Assembly: GCA_020851035.1 (NCBI GenBank)
Contig: JADZDM010000027.1
Span: 1-59,951, forward strand
Direction: 5' to 3'
Source: Gemmatimonadaceae bacterium
GTDB lineage: Bacteria; Gemmatimonadota; Gemmatimonadetes; Gemmatimonadales; Gemmatimonadaceae
DNA: 59,951 nt
Position 1 is the first letter of the stretch; every line of letters starts with the position of its first letter. Positions 16,689-25,706 of this stretch are shown here, in pieces. The notes under the pieces were generated by a model that saw only the letters and a program-made list of their open reading frames with translations, made no database searches and was not told where the DNA came from. The translations under genes were made by a program, and so were the position numbers.

Positions 16689-17587
16689 AGCGCTCCAACG
16701 AAATCCTCGTCGGCCTGCTGCTGCTCCTCGGCGGCGCCATCGCCATTTTCGGGTCGATCTGGCTCGTGCGCGGCAGCCTGAACCAGGGCTATCCCCTCTT
16801 CGCCCGCTTCCCGTGGGGCGCCGGCCTCAAGCCCGGCCAGCCGGTGATGCTCGCCGGTGTCACCGCCGGTTCCGTCGCCGACGTGGAGTACGACCCGAAG
16901 GGCACCGTGCGCGTCACGCTGCGCATGAACAAGAACTTCCACGTGCCGAAGGGCAGCGTGGCCTCGTCGATCCCGGTCGGCTTCTTCGGCGACCGCGCCA
17001 TCGCGATCGAGCCGGTCATCGGCGTCACCGAGATGACGCCCGAGGGCGACAGCCTGATCGTGAGCAAGGCCGGCGCGACCACCGACGAGGTGATCGCCAC
17101 CGGCGACTCGATCGCGAAGGACATCCGCGGCATCACGCTGCCGCTGCGGCAGCAGCTCGCCGATAGCGGCGGCGTGCAGGACATCCGTGAGATCCTGCGC
17201 AGCACCAGTGCGCTCACGAAGCAGCTCAACGGCGTGATCATCGCGCAGAACGCGCAGCTCGCGATCGCGATGAGCAGCGTGAACCGCTCGCTGCGGGCGC
17301 TCGAGCGCACCACCAGCGCGCTCGACTCGATGCGGGTCGACAGCCTGACCCGCAACGCGGGCCGCGCGACCGCCAACGTGGCCGCCATCACCGACTCGCT
17401 GCGGCACACGATGCAGTCGCTGAACGCCACCATGGCGCGCCTGGAGCGCGGCGAGGGCACGGCCGGCAAGCTGCTCACCGATTCCCTGCTCTACAACGAC
17501 GTCCGGCGCCTCGTGACACGCCTCGACAGCGTCACGGCCGACTTCAAGCGCGACCCGCGGAAGTACATCAAGTTCTCGGTCTTCTAG
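16685..17587 (+). CDS. mlaD: MCE-domain lipid transport protein (MlaD-like)
   Basis: A 300-residue protein with one N-terminal membrane helix (about residues 7-27), an MCE domain (about 38-115: FPWGAGLKPGQPVMLAGVTAGSVADVEYDP) and a long helical C-terminus (about 140-285) rich in heptad-like Leu/Ser/Thr. The helical tail is longer than in E. coli MlaD and resembles the tunnel-forming tails of other MCE proteins. It would form a hexameric ring holding lipid in the periplasm, docked on the upstream permease, whose stop it overlaps. Confidence 0.92.
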   Translation: MKRSNEILVGLLLLLGGAIAIFGSIWLVRGSLNQGYPLFARFPWGAGLKPGQPVMLAGVTAGSVADVEYDPKGTVRVTLRMNKNFHVPKGSVASSIPVGFFGDRAIAIEPVIGVTEMTPEGDSLIVSKAGATTDEVIATGDSIAKDIRGITLPLRQQLADSGGVQDIREILRSTSALTKQLNGVIIAQNAQLAIAMSSVNRSLRALERTTSALDSMRVDSLTRNAGRATANVAAITDSLRHTMQSLNATMARLERGEGTAGKLLTDSLLYNDVRRLVTRLDSVTADFKRDPRKYIKFSVF

Positions 17588-17979
17588 CCGGCGGCGGGGC
17601 GCCTGGCGGACCGATCGGTGCGGAACGCCTCGGCCCGCGCCGCGCGAGACTGCACAGATCAGCACGGCACGGCCGCAGCAGGCCGCCGGCACGGAATGGC
17701 GGCGGCTTCCGCTACGCGGTCGCAGCCTGCAGTGAGAAGTACCTCCGCCTGAGTCCGTTTCCGGAATCGGTGCCGGAATCGGTGCCGGACTCGACAATGG
17801 CACGCCAAGCCAGTTTGCGAGAAAGCGGACTTATCTACTTCCGTTATCCGACTGGAACATTAGACTGCCGCAATCAGAAACGAGATGAAACCTAGCCACC
17901 GATGGCGTGGATCTCCGGTTACGCTTGAGTTACACGCGTTCCGCTCTGACAGGTGACTCTCAACAGCGCGAGGTATCAC
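17588..17979. other. 392-bp intergenic region upstream of mscL, locally AT-richer
   Basis: No gene was found. Positions 17761-17784 hold two exact copies of a 12-bp unit (CCGGAATCGGTG) with a partial third. From about 17800 to 17900 the GC content is visibly lower than in the surroundings, as expected for a promoter region. I cannot place a reliable -35/-10 pair. Confidence 0.5.
17761..17786. repeat. 12-bp tandem repeat, two copies plus a partial third
   Basis: The unit CCGGAATCGGTG occurs at 17761-17772 and 17773-17784, followed by CCGGA. Too short and too few copies to be a CRISPR; it could be a protein-binding site or slippage product in the mscL upstream region. Confidence 0.6.
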
Positions 17980-18270
17980 GTGGGTGAATTCAAGGCGTTC
18001 CTCAAGGAGTACGGTGTCATCGGTCTCGCCCTCGGCGTGATCATCGGCGGCAAGGCGGGCGAGCTCGTCACGTCGATCGTCGACGGGTTGCTGATGCCGA
18101 TCATCGGCTATGCGCTCAAGCCGCTCGGCACCTCCTGGCAGACGGCCCAGATCGGACCGTTCATGATCGGTCAGGTGATCGGCGCACTGATCAATTTCAT
18201 CATCGTCGCGTACTTCGTGTTCTGGGCCTCCAAGAAGCTCCTCAAGGAAGACTCCGTCACCAAGAAGTGA
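17980..18270 (+). CDS. mscL: short large-conductance mechanosensitive channel protein MscL
   Basis: A 96-residue protein from the GTG at 17980, which has a GAGG six bases upstream and gives the usual MscL beginning (MGEFKAFLKEYG). A GTG at 17953 would add nine residues. TM1 contains ALGVIIGGKAGELVTSIVDGLLMP, the gate-lining motif, and TM2 is IGQVIGALINFIIVAYFVFWASKK. The periplasmic loop and C-terminal bundle are shorter than in E. coli MscL (136 residues). It opens under membrane tension to release solutes during osmotic downshock. Confidence 0.88.
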   Translation: MGEFKAFLKEYGVIGLALGVIIGGKAGELVTSIVDGLLMPIIGYALKPLGTSWQTAQIGPFMIGQVIGALINFIIVAYFVFWASKKLLKEDSVTKK

Positions 18271-18294
18271 TCGGACACGCAGGTCCGCTGTGCG

Positions 18295-18321
18295 AACGGG
18301 CGACCCGATGGGTCGCCCGTT
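18295..18321 (+). terminator. 12-bp hairpin after mscL
   Basis: Positions 18295-18306 pair perfectly with 18310-18321 around a GAT loop, 25 bp after the mscL stop. No U tract follows (GTGCG), so its efficiency as an intrinsic terminator is uncertain. Confidence 0.65.
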
Positions 18322-18360
18322 GTGCGTTCCGGTGATGGTGTTCGGTGACGTTGCCGCGGT

Positions 18361-18550
18361 GTGATGCGGGAGATCGCGGTTCCCACGGAGTCACGGAGAC
18401 CACGGAGCACACGGAGGAACTGCTTGGAGGAACTGCTCGCGCGGATCCGGCCGCTGCCTCGCTCGAGCAGTTCCTCAACAACGCCGTTGCTCTCCTCCGT
18501 GGCCTCCGTGGTCTCCGTGACTCCGTGGGAACCGCGATCTCCCGCATCAC
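18361..18550. repeat. 190-bp near-perfect palindromic repeat with CACGGAG sub-repeats
   Basis: Arms 18361-18407 and 18504-18550 are exact reverse complements (47 bp) and pairing continues with two mismatches to about 58 bp. Inside, a second 13-bp inverted repeat (18427-18439 with 18464-18476) brackets the centre. Each arm contains four spaced copies of CACGGAG. No protein is encoded. It lies in the convergent gap between mscL and an APC permease gene. It could be a MITE-like element or a large structured repeat; as RNA or DNA it would form one long hairpin. Confidence 0.85.
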
Positions 18551-18565
18551 ACCGAGCCCCCGAGG

Positions 18566-18619
18566 TTCAAGATCCCCGTCCCCTTGAACGCGCGTTCAAG
18601 ATCTCCGTCCCCTTGAACG
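18566..18619. repeat. two 25-bp direct repeats, each with TTCAAG/CTTGAA ends
   Basis: The copies at 18566-18590 and 18595-18619 differ at one base and are separated by CGCG. Each begins with TTCAAG and carries CTTGAA near its end, so each can form a small hairpin. A degraded further copy (GTCCCCGTGAAC) follows. They adjoin the 190-bp palindrome and precede the permease stop by 18 bp. Confidence 0.7.
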
Positions 18620-18637
18620 TCGTCCCCGTGAACCCCA

Positions 18638-19987
18638 TCACGCCGACGCCCGCTTGTTGAACACCACGTAGTAGACCGGAATCCCCACCAGGATCGCGCC
18701 GAACACCCCCAGCGTCGCCCACCGGCTGCTCTCGTCCCACAACGCGTTCCCCAGCAGGAACAGGCTCGACGCCACGAACAGCGCCGGCACCACGGGATAC
18801 CCCGGCGTCCGGAACGGCGGGTTGTACCCCGGCTTCTGCCGCATCACGTACACGCTCGCCACCCCCAGCGCATAGAACGGCACGATCGCCGTCACGAATG
18901 CATCCGCCAGCTGCTCGAAGCTCCGCATCAGCACGAACACGATGCCCAGCAGCGCGCAGGTGATGATCGCCACGTACGGCGTCTCGTACTTCGGGTGCAC
19001 CTTCGCCAGCCCGCGGAAGAACAACCCGTCATCCGCCATCGCGAAGAAGATGCGCGGCGCCGTCAGCAGCGTGCCGTTCAGCGTGCCGAACGTCGACAGC
19101 ATCACCGTGATCGCCACGAACGTCACCCCCCAGTCACCCACCAGCAGCTGCGCAGCATCCGCGGCCACCAGCCGAGAGTTCGCGATCTGGTCCACCGTGA
19201 ACACCGACAGGTATGCCAGGTTCGCCAGCAGGTAGATCACCACCACCGCCAGCGTGCCGATGATCAGCGCCTTCGGCAGCGTCTTCTGCGGGTCCTTCAC
19301 CTCGCCACCCACGAAGCTCAGGTCCGCCCAGCCATCGAACGCCCACAGCGCACTCACCAGCGCCAGCCCGAACGCCCCCATCGCGAACGAGCCGGGTGGC
19401 ATCGCCGGCGTGAAGTGCCCGCCGGTCTTCGGCAGCCCGATCGCGAACGCCATCATGATGATGAACGCCAGGCCGCCGTACTTGGCCAGGGTGGTCAGGT
19501 TCTGCACCAGGCTGCCCCAGCGCACACCCAGGATGTTGAAGACCGACGTCAGCGCGATCGCGACCGCCGCGAGGTAGTGCGCATAGTCGGAATACGGCGC
19601 CACCGCCGGGTCGTACCCCATCACCCGCAGCGTGTACTCGGCGAACGTCGTCGAGATCGCCCCCAGTGAGGCGGCGCGGATCACCACGAACTCCGACCAC
19701 CCGAACAGGAAGGCGGGGAGCCGGCCCCACCCCTCTCGGATGTAGACGTAGAGCCCCCCCGTTTTCGGGTAGACCCCCGCGATCTCGGCCAGCGTCAGCG
19801 CGCCGCAGAGGGCCACGATGCCACCGGCCACCCAGACCGCCATCAGCGGCAACGGCCCCGGCAGCTTCTGGGCGATCCCGGCCGGTGACCGGAAGATCCC
19901 GGACCCGATCGTGGAGCCAACCAGCACGGCGACGGCGCTCCACAGGCCAAGTTGCCGGCGGAGGGTGGGGGCGGGAGGGGCGCTCAT
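18638..19987 (-). CDS. APC-superfamily amino-acid permease
   Basis: A 449-residue, 12-helix transporter. Helix 1 carries the unwound substrate-binding motif GSTIGSGIF, and helix 6 the FDGWAD segment. KDPQKTLPKALIIGT after helix 6 is a conserved APC loop. It imports or exchanges amino acids by proton or substrate coupling; specificity cannot be read from the sequence, although the layout is LAT-like. The ATG at 19987 is used; an in-frame start 36 bases upstream would add only basic residues. It is monocistronic and convergent with mscL. Confidence 0.9.
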   Translation of the reverse strand: MSAPPAPTLRRQLGLWSAVAVLVGSTIGSGIFRSPAGIAQKLPGPLPLMAVWVAGGIVALCGALTLAEIAGVYPKTGGLYVYIREGWGRLPAFLFGWSEFVVIRAASLGAISTTFAEYTLRVMGYDPAVAPYSDYAHYLAAVAIALTSVFNILGVRWGSLVQNLTTLAKYGGLAFIIMMAFAIGLPKTGGHFTPAMPPGSFAMGAFGLALVSALWAFDGWADLSFVGGEVKDPQKTLPKALIIGTLAVVVIYLLANLAYLSVFTVDQIANSRLVAADAAQLLVGDWGVTFVAITVMLSTFGTLNGTLLTAPRIFFAMADDGLFFRGLAKVHPKYETPYVAIITCALLGIVFVLMRSFEQLADAFVTAIVPFYALGVASVYVMRQKPGYNPPFRTPGYPVVPALFVASSLFLLGNALWDESSRWATLGVFGAILVGIPVYYVVFNKRASA

Positions 19988-20135
19988 CCCCGCCAGCCTA
20001 CGCCCCGGCTCCCGCCGGCGCAACGCGCGCGACGTAACCGCCTACCGATCCCCCGCGGGACCGGCGAACTTTCCGCGCTGCGGTGCGCGTTCAGTCGCGG
20101 TAACCGTCTCTCTCGCCCGTAACCCCGGTCTCCGA

Positions 20136-20393
20136 ATGATCGCTACGACGATCTTCTGGGTGGCAGTCGTCCTCTGCGTGATCGCGCACCGCTACATCCT
20201 GCGCTCCGCATTCGCCGCCGGCGCCGCCGTCCAGCACTCGCACACCCTGCCCCCCACCCGCCGCGCCGTGGAGGTGGTCTGGGTGGTGCTCCCCGCCATC
20301 GCCCTGGTGTTCCTGCTCGTCGCCACCTGGCGCGCCATCGGCGAACACCAGTTCCGCCAGGCCTTCCCGGCTGCGGCCGAGGTCACGCCATGA
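20136..20393 (+). CDS. COX2-like two-helix membrane miniprotein
   Basis: An 85-residue protein with two hydrophobic helices. The second, preceded by PPTRRAVEVVWVVLPAIALV, reproduces the EIVWTVIPA-type signature at the start of TM2 of cytochrome c oxidase subunit II; helix 1 plus the HTLPPTRR linker fits the COX2 N-terminal hairpin. The CuA cupredoxin domain and its CxxxC ligands are missing, because the frame ends soon after TM2. Its TGA overlaps the ctaA ATG, so it belongs to the heme A operon. It may be an oxidase accessory or a remnant of a subunit II gene. Confidence 0.65.
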   Translation: MIATTIFWVAVVLCVIAHRYILRSAFAAGAAVQHSHTLPPTRRAVEVVWVVLPAIALVFLLVATWRAIGEHQFRQAFPAAAEVTP

Positions 20394-21360
20394 CGCTGCT
20401 TCGACGCCTGGCCGGTGTCTCGCTGCTGGCCGCCCTCGGCCACGTGATCTTCGGCGGCTTCGTGCGCATCTCCGGCTCCGGCATGGGCTGCGGTGACCAT
20501 TGGCCGAAGTGCTACGGCTACTGGTTCCCGCCGTTCGACCGGCCCGACCTCGTCATCGAGGTGATGCACCGCTACTTCGCCGCCACCCTGTCCACCGTGG
20601 TGGCGGTGTTCCTGCTGTTCGCCTTCCTCCGCCGCACCAGCGCGGGCGTGGGTGGGCGCGGCGGCGTGCTGCGCGCGGCAGCGGGGGCCTTCGCGATCGT
20701 GATCGTGGCCGCCACCCTCGGCGCGGTGACGGTGAACTACCGCAACGAGTGGTGGGCCACGCTGGCGCACAAGGCTGTCGCGATGTCGCTGCTCGCGACG
20801 CTCAGTGCGGCCTGGATCCGCGCCGGCGGCATGCCGTCGCTCTGGGCTGCGTCGGAGCGCCTCGTCTCGTCGAAGACCGTGCGCGCCTCCACCATCGCCG
20901 CCGTACTGGCACTGCTCACGGTGATGATGGGCGGCATGGTGGCCAAGTGGACCGGGGCGGCCGTGGCCTGCACCGGCTTCCCGCTCTGCGGCCCCGACTC
21001 GCTCGGCGGTGGCGGCCAGCACATCCAGCTCACGCACCGCGTGCTCGCCTACCTCACGGCCTTCCACGTCGTGTTCATGTCGGTCTCGATCATGCGCCGG
21101 CGCGAGCATCGCACCATCACGCTGCTGGCCGGCGTGGCCGCCGTGGTCGTGGTGCTCCAGATCGTGCTCGGCGCCGTGATGGTGCTCGACGGCTTCCCGA
21201 TCGTGATCCGATCGCTGCACCAGGCCACCGGCGTGCTGCTCTGGGTGAGCACGCTCACGCTCACGTATGCGGCGCGCCAGGCACAGCACCCACCCGGGCA
21301 TGGGGCACCGGTGGGCGCCACCGTGCGCCCGCGCGCCCCGCAGATGGCCGGCGCCGCCGC

Positions 21361-21364
<4 letters not shown>
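20390..21364 (+). CDS. ctaA: heme A synthase (CtaA/COX15)
   Basis: A 324-residue, eight-helix protein built from two four-helix repeats. It has GGFVRISGSGMGCGDHWPKC near the N-terminus, with two Cys in the first periplasmic loop, and conserved His residues in EVMHRYFA, LAHKAVA, LTHRVLA and SLHQATG, which bind the two hemes. A second Cys pair (ACTGFPLCGP) lies in the equivalent loop of repeat two. It oxidises heme O to heme A. Start and stop both overlap neighbouring genes by four bases. Confidence 0.93.
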
Positions 21365-22260
<896 letters not shown>

Positions 22261-22296
22261 CCGGCCGGTGGCCACCGGGAGGCGGTAGCTTTCACC

Positions 22297-23208
22297 ATGC
22301 CGCTGCCGCCAGACCTGCGCCCCCCCGCACCGCTCCCGCCCGACCTCGGGCCACTCACCGACATCGCCGACGTGCACGCCGCCGCCACCGAGGCCGTCCG
22401 GCGCTTCACCACGCCGCCGGCGATCACGCGTCGCATCACGGATCCCGTCGAACGCGCGGCGATGCCGAAGCACATGCCCCCCGGCGCCGTCCACCACGAT
22501 GCCGTCGGCAGCGAGGGACGCATCGCCTGGTGGTCCTGGGGACAGCCGGACTGGCCGCTGGTTGCCTGCGTGCATGGCTGGGGCGGACGCGGCACGCAGT
22601 GGGGACCGGTGGCGGCCGCGCTGCTCGCGGCGCAGCACCGCGTGGTCGTGCTCGATGCGCCGGCGCATGGCGCCTCGGACGGTGACCGCGCCTCGCTTCC
22701 TGCCTACCGCAACGCCCTGCTGCGCGTGCTGGATGCCGCCGGCGCGCCGCGCGCGCTCGTCGGCCACTCGCTCGGCGGCCTCGCGGTGCTGGCAGCGATC
22801 GCGGAACGCGCCGCGGCGGACCAGCGCCCGCTGCCACGCGCCGTCAGCATCGGCGCCCCGAACAACGTGGACCGGCCGCTCCGGCGCTTCCTGAACCGGC
22901 ATCGCGGCAGCGAGGCGGTGCACCGCGCCATGCTCGCACAGCTCGAGTCGCGCTGGCAGTTCTCGTGGGCGGCGATGGACACGGTGCATCTCGGCGCCCA
23001 GGCGCTGGCGGCCGGCGGTGCGCCGCTGCTGGTGGTGCACGCCGCCGACGACGAGCAGGTGCCCGTGATCGAGTCGGAGGGGCTGGCGGCAGACTGGCCC
23101 GGTGCCGTGCGCTGGCTGGCCCCGGACGGGTGCGGCCACCTGCGCATCCTGCGCGATGCGGGCGTGGTGCAGCGCATCGTGGATTTCATCACCGCGCCGG
23201 CCGGCTGA
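22297..23208 (+). CDS. alpha/beta hydrolase
   Basis: A 303-residue protein. A Pro-rich N-terminus (about residues 1-70) precedes a compact alpha/beta-hydrolase fold: an oxyanion strand VACVHGWGGRG, the nucleophile elbow GHSLGG, an acidic residue in VVHAADDEQVP and a catalytic His in GHLRIL. The triad is complete, so it should be an active esterase or related enzyme; the substrate is unknown. It begins 36 bp after ctaB and may be co-transcribed with it. Confidence 0.85.
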   Translation: MPLPPDLRPPAPLPPDLGPLTDIADVHAAATEAVRRFTTPPAITRRITDPVERAAMPKHMPPGAVHHDAVGSEGRIAWWSWGQPDWPLVACVHGWGGRGTQWGPVAAALLAAQHRVVVLDAPAHGASDGDRASLPAYRNALLRVLDAAGAPRALVGHSLGGLAVLAAIAERAAADQRPLPRAVSIGAPNNVDRPLRRFLNRHRGSEAVHRAMLAQLESRWQFSWAAMDTVHLGAQALAAGGAPLLVVHAADDEQVPVIESEGLAADWPGAVRWLAPDGCGHLRILRDAGVVQRIVDFITAPAG

Positions 23209-23209
23209 G

Positions 23210-24049
23210 TCAGCGCCGGAAGGTGAGCGTGACCACCTGCGTCGACCCACCAGCGCCGAGCTTCACCTTCGCCGAGACCACGCCCAGCGACGGATGCCAG
23301 GCGCGGATGGTGGTGCGTGCGCCGCGCGCGTCGAGGGTGAAGCGCGCCGTGCCGGTGCTGTCGCTCACCGCCCCCGACGCCGTCGGTGTGACGGCCACGA
23401 ACGCACGCGCCCACGGCAGGTGCGCGGCATAGATAGCCACCACGCCGGTGCTGTCCGCCACCTGCCGCACCGGCACCAGCTGGCCATCCATCAGGAAGCG
23501 AACGGTGTCCACCGGCAGCGCCATGACCGACGGCACCACCACCAGTGACTCGGCGAGTGAATCACGCATCACGAGCTGGAGCATGCTGCCCGCCGCCGCC
23601 ACCTGCATGCGTGGCTGCAGGCGACAGGCCTCCAGCCGCACCGTGGGACGATGCTCGGCGGGCGCAGCGCCGATCAGCACCGGCGCCGGACCCTCCACCC
23701 ACACCAGCGCATCCTGCACCGCACTTCCCCGCCGCGTGACCGCCGTGTCCACGAATGCCGCGCCGCAGGCCGGCTCGATTGCACCGGCATTCACCATCGT
23801 GTCGGCCGGCAGGGTGCCCGCCACCACCACGCGCACCTCGAGTTGCACGGGCTGGTCGGCCGGCGTGCGCAGGCGTGAGGGGGACGGGCGCAGGCGCGGC
23901 AGCCGCAACGCACGCGCCGCCGCCGACTGCGCGGCCGGCACCGCCCGTGGTGGCGCCACCACGTCGCCGTCCGTCGCGGGCCAGAACACGAATGCGCCGG
24001 TGCCTGCGACCGCCACCGCCAGGAGCCCCACCACCCACCGCCTGCTCAC
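23210..24049 (-). CDS. membrane-anchored cupredoxin/CarboxypepD_reg-like protein
   Basis: A 279-residue protein from a GTG start, with an N-terminal signal anchor (about residues 5-22). It shows the pattern of exported proteins combining a degenerate cupredoxin domain (about 70-170; paired Cys in EPACGAAF and LEACRLQP) with a terminal Ig-like domain (about 205-279; FTLDARGARTTIRAWHPSLG). The usual copper-ligand HN and C-x2-H motifs of active cupredoxins are not obvious, so metal binding is doubtful. It lies 16 bp downstream of the DUF2490 gene and is probably the last gene of that operon. Confidence 0.6.
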   Translation of the reverse strand: MSRRWVVGLLAVAVAGTGAFVFWPATDGDVVAPPRAVPAAQSAAARALRLPRLRPSPSRLRTPADQPVQLEVRVVVAGTLPADTMVNAGAIEPACGAAFVDTAVTRRGSAVQDALVWVEGPAPVLIGAAPAEHRPTVRLEACRLQPRMQVAAAGSMLQLVMRDSLAESLVVVPSVMALPVDTVRFLMDGQLVPVRQVADSTGVVAIYAAHLPWARAFVAVTPTASGAVSDSTGTARFTLDARGARTTIRAWHPSLGVVSAKVKLGAGGSTQVVTLTFRR

Positions 24050-24065
24050 GGCCTCGTCATCCGGG

Positions 24066-24794
24066 TCACCTGAAGGGTGTCGTGGTGCGGTAATACAGCA
24101 GCAGCCCGTGGTTCATCTCGAAGCCGCCGGTGCGGTTCAGCCGCTGCAGTCCGTAGCCGAGCTCCACGCGGTTGGTGGGCGTCAGCGCGTGGCCCACCAC
24201 CACCTGTGTGCGCGTCTGCTCGAGCATCGCCACCCGAGCGCGCGCCGGATGCACGTTCACGAGGAACTCCTGCGAGAACGCGCCATACCACCGCCCATCC
24301 TGCGTGAGGTTGTGCAGGAGGCGGTCCTGCCGCCTCAGCCGCACCACGGTCGGGTTCCAGTCGGCACCCTCGGGGGCCAGGTCACCGGTCGCACGGATCA
24401 CCCGGAACTCCGCCCGCGAGCGATCGCTCCACGTCCATGCACCCACCCGGCGCGTGCCCATCAACTGCACCAGCGGACGCAGCTCGAAGGTGTTCGTGCG
24501 CGCGGGGAACTCGCCGTAGCGATACCCGTGCGACACACCGAGTCCCGCCATCGCACGCCACTGCTTCGAGAGGTCACGGGTGTAGCCCAGCGCACCGAGG
24601 TTGAGCTGCCACACACGGCCGCCATCCGCCCGCCGCGGGTGGTAATCCCAGTACAGAGACGACCGCGCGCCGAAGCGATGATCGCCGAACAGCCCGCCCC
24701 AGAGCACGAAGTCCGCCACCTGCTGTCCCCTTAGGGGCAGTGCGGCCAGCAGCAGGCATGTCGTCACCGCGCAGGTCGTCCGCAGGTTCGTCAT
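24066..24794 (-). CDS. DUF2490-like outer-membrane protein
   Basis: A 242-residue protein with a signal peptide ending at LRGQ. The remainder alternates hydrophobic and polar residues in short beta strands (for example AGLGVSHGYRY, RVELGYGLQRL) and ends in an aromatic-rich strand (LLLYYRTTTPFR), as expected for a barrel of the DUF2490 type. Function unknown. Its start codon directly abuts the stop of the upstream CDF transporter gene. Confidence 0.7.
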   Translation of the reverse strand: MTNLRTTCAVTTCLLLAALPLRGQQVADFVLWGGLFGDHRFGARSSLYWDYHPRRADGGRVWQLNLGALGYTRDLSKQWRAMAGLGVSHGYRYGEFPARTNTFELRPLVQLMGTRRVGAWTWSDRSRAEFRVIRATGDLAPEGADWNPTVVRLRRQDRLLHNLTQDGRWYGAFSQEFLVNVHPARARVAMLEQTRTQVVVGHALTPTNRVELGYGLQRLNRTGGFEMNHGLLLYYRTTTPFR

Positions 24795-25706
24795 TCAGTC
24801 GGTCACGTTGCTGGAAGGTGCCTCGTGCGGCTCCATGTGCACGAGCACACCGAGCACCTGCCGGTTCGCCGCGCGGATGGCGCCCTTCACCTTGCCGCTC
24901 ACGATGTGCGCCGACTCCAGCGACATCCGCGGGTCGGCCTGCACGTGGATGTCCACCCAGAAGCCGCGGCCCGCGCGGCGCACGGCCAGCTTCTCCACGG
25001 CGCGCACGTCGTCCACGCCCTGCGCGGCGGCGCGGACCGCCGCGATCACCGGCGGGTCAGCCGCCTGGTCCATCAGGTCGGCCACCGCGTCCTGCATCAG
25101 CTGCACGCCGTTCCAGGCGATGATGCAGGCGGCGATCAGTGCCGCCCAGTCGTCGGCGCTCTCCCACCCGGGGCCGCCGATGAGCGCGATGCTGATGCCC
25201 ACGAACGCGGCCAGCGAGGTGAGCACGTCGCTGCGATGGTGCTGGGCATCGGCGGCGAGCGCCGCGCTGCCCTGCTCCCGCGCGATGCGCTGCACGCGCT
25301 TCGCCACCAGTTCCTTGATCACGATCACGCTCGCCAGCACGCCCAGCGTCCACGGTGCCGGCGCATGGTGCGGCGTGCGGATCTCGTGCACCGAGGCCAC
25401 GCCGATCCCCACGCTCGCGATCAGCAGCAGCACCGCCACGGTGGCACCTGCCAGCGCCTCGGCCTTCCCGAAGCCGAACGGGAACTCGTCGGTGGCATCG
25501 CGGTCCGCGATCCGCACGCCGGTCCACACCGCCAGGGACCCGAACAGGTCGAAGCCGCTCTCCGCCGCGTCGGCCACGAGTGCATACGAGTGGCCCACCA
25601 GTCCGCCCACCAGCTTCACCACCGTCAGCCCGACGTTCACGACCATGCCAAGGCGCGCGGCATTCACTGCCACCCCCGCCTCGCGCGCGCCTGCGAGTGC
25701 CGACAT
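24795..25706 (-). CDS. cation diffusion facilitator family transporter
   Basis: A 303-residue CDF exporter with six helices in the first 215 residues and a cytoplasmic ferredoxin-like C-terminal domain (about 220-300). The transport-site motifs are DAAESGFD on TM2 and HHRSDVLTS on TM5, i.e. HxxxD on TM5. The C-terminal domain has DIHVQADPRMSLESAH. It exports divalent metal (Zn2+, Fe2+ or Mn2+) in exchange for protons. The gene touches the M24 peptidase stop upstream and the DUF2490 start downstream with no spacer. Confidence 0.92.
   Translation of the reverse strand: MSALAGAREAGVAVNAARLGMVVNVGLTVVKLVGGLVGHSYALVADAAESGFDLFGSLAVWTGVRIADRDATDEFPFGFGKAEALAGATVAVLLLIASVGIGVASVHEIRTPHHAPAPWTLGVLASVIVIKELVAKRVQRIAREQGSAALAADAQHHRSDVLTSLAAFVGISIALIGGPGWESADDWAALIAACIIAWNGVQLMQDAVADLMDQAADPPVIAAVRAAAQGVDDVRAVEKLAVRRAGRGFWVDIHVQADPRMSLESAHIVSGKVKGAIRAANRQVLGVLVHMEPHEAPSSNVTD

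Noticed and set aside
15843-17587. Naming a complete Mla transport system.
   Set aside because: Only the permease and MCE protein are here; no ATPase, MlaB or MlaC gene was found beside them.
17761-17786. Short tandem repeat considered as a CRISPR or iteron.
   Set aside because: Only two full 12-bp units without spacers; no cas genes or replication genes in the window.
18381-18418. CACGGAG units considered as a CRISPR repeat array.
   Set aside because: Unit of 7 bp, spacing of 1-2 bp, and the same pattern is mirrored in the second arm, so it belongs to the palindrome.
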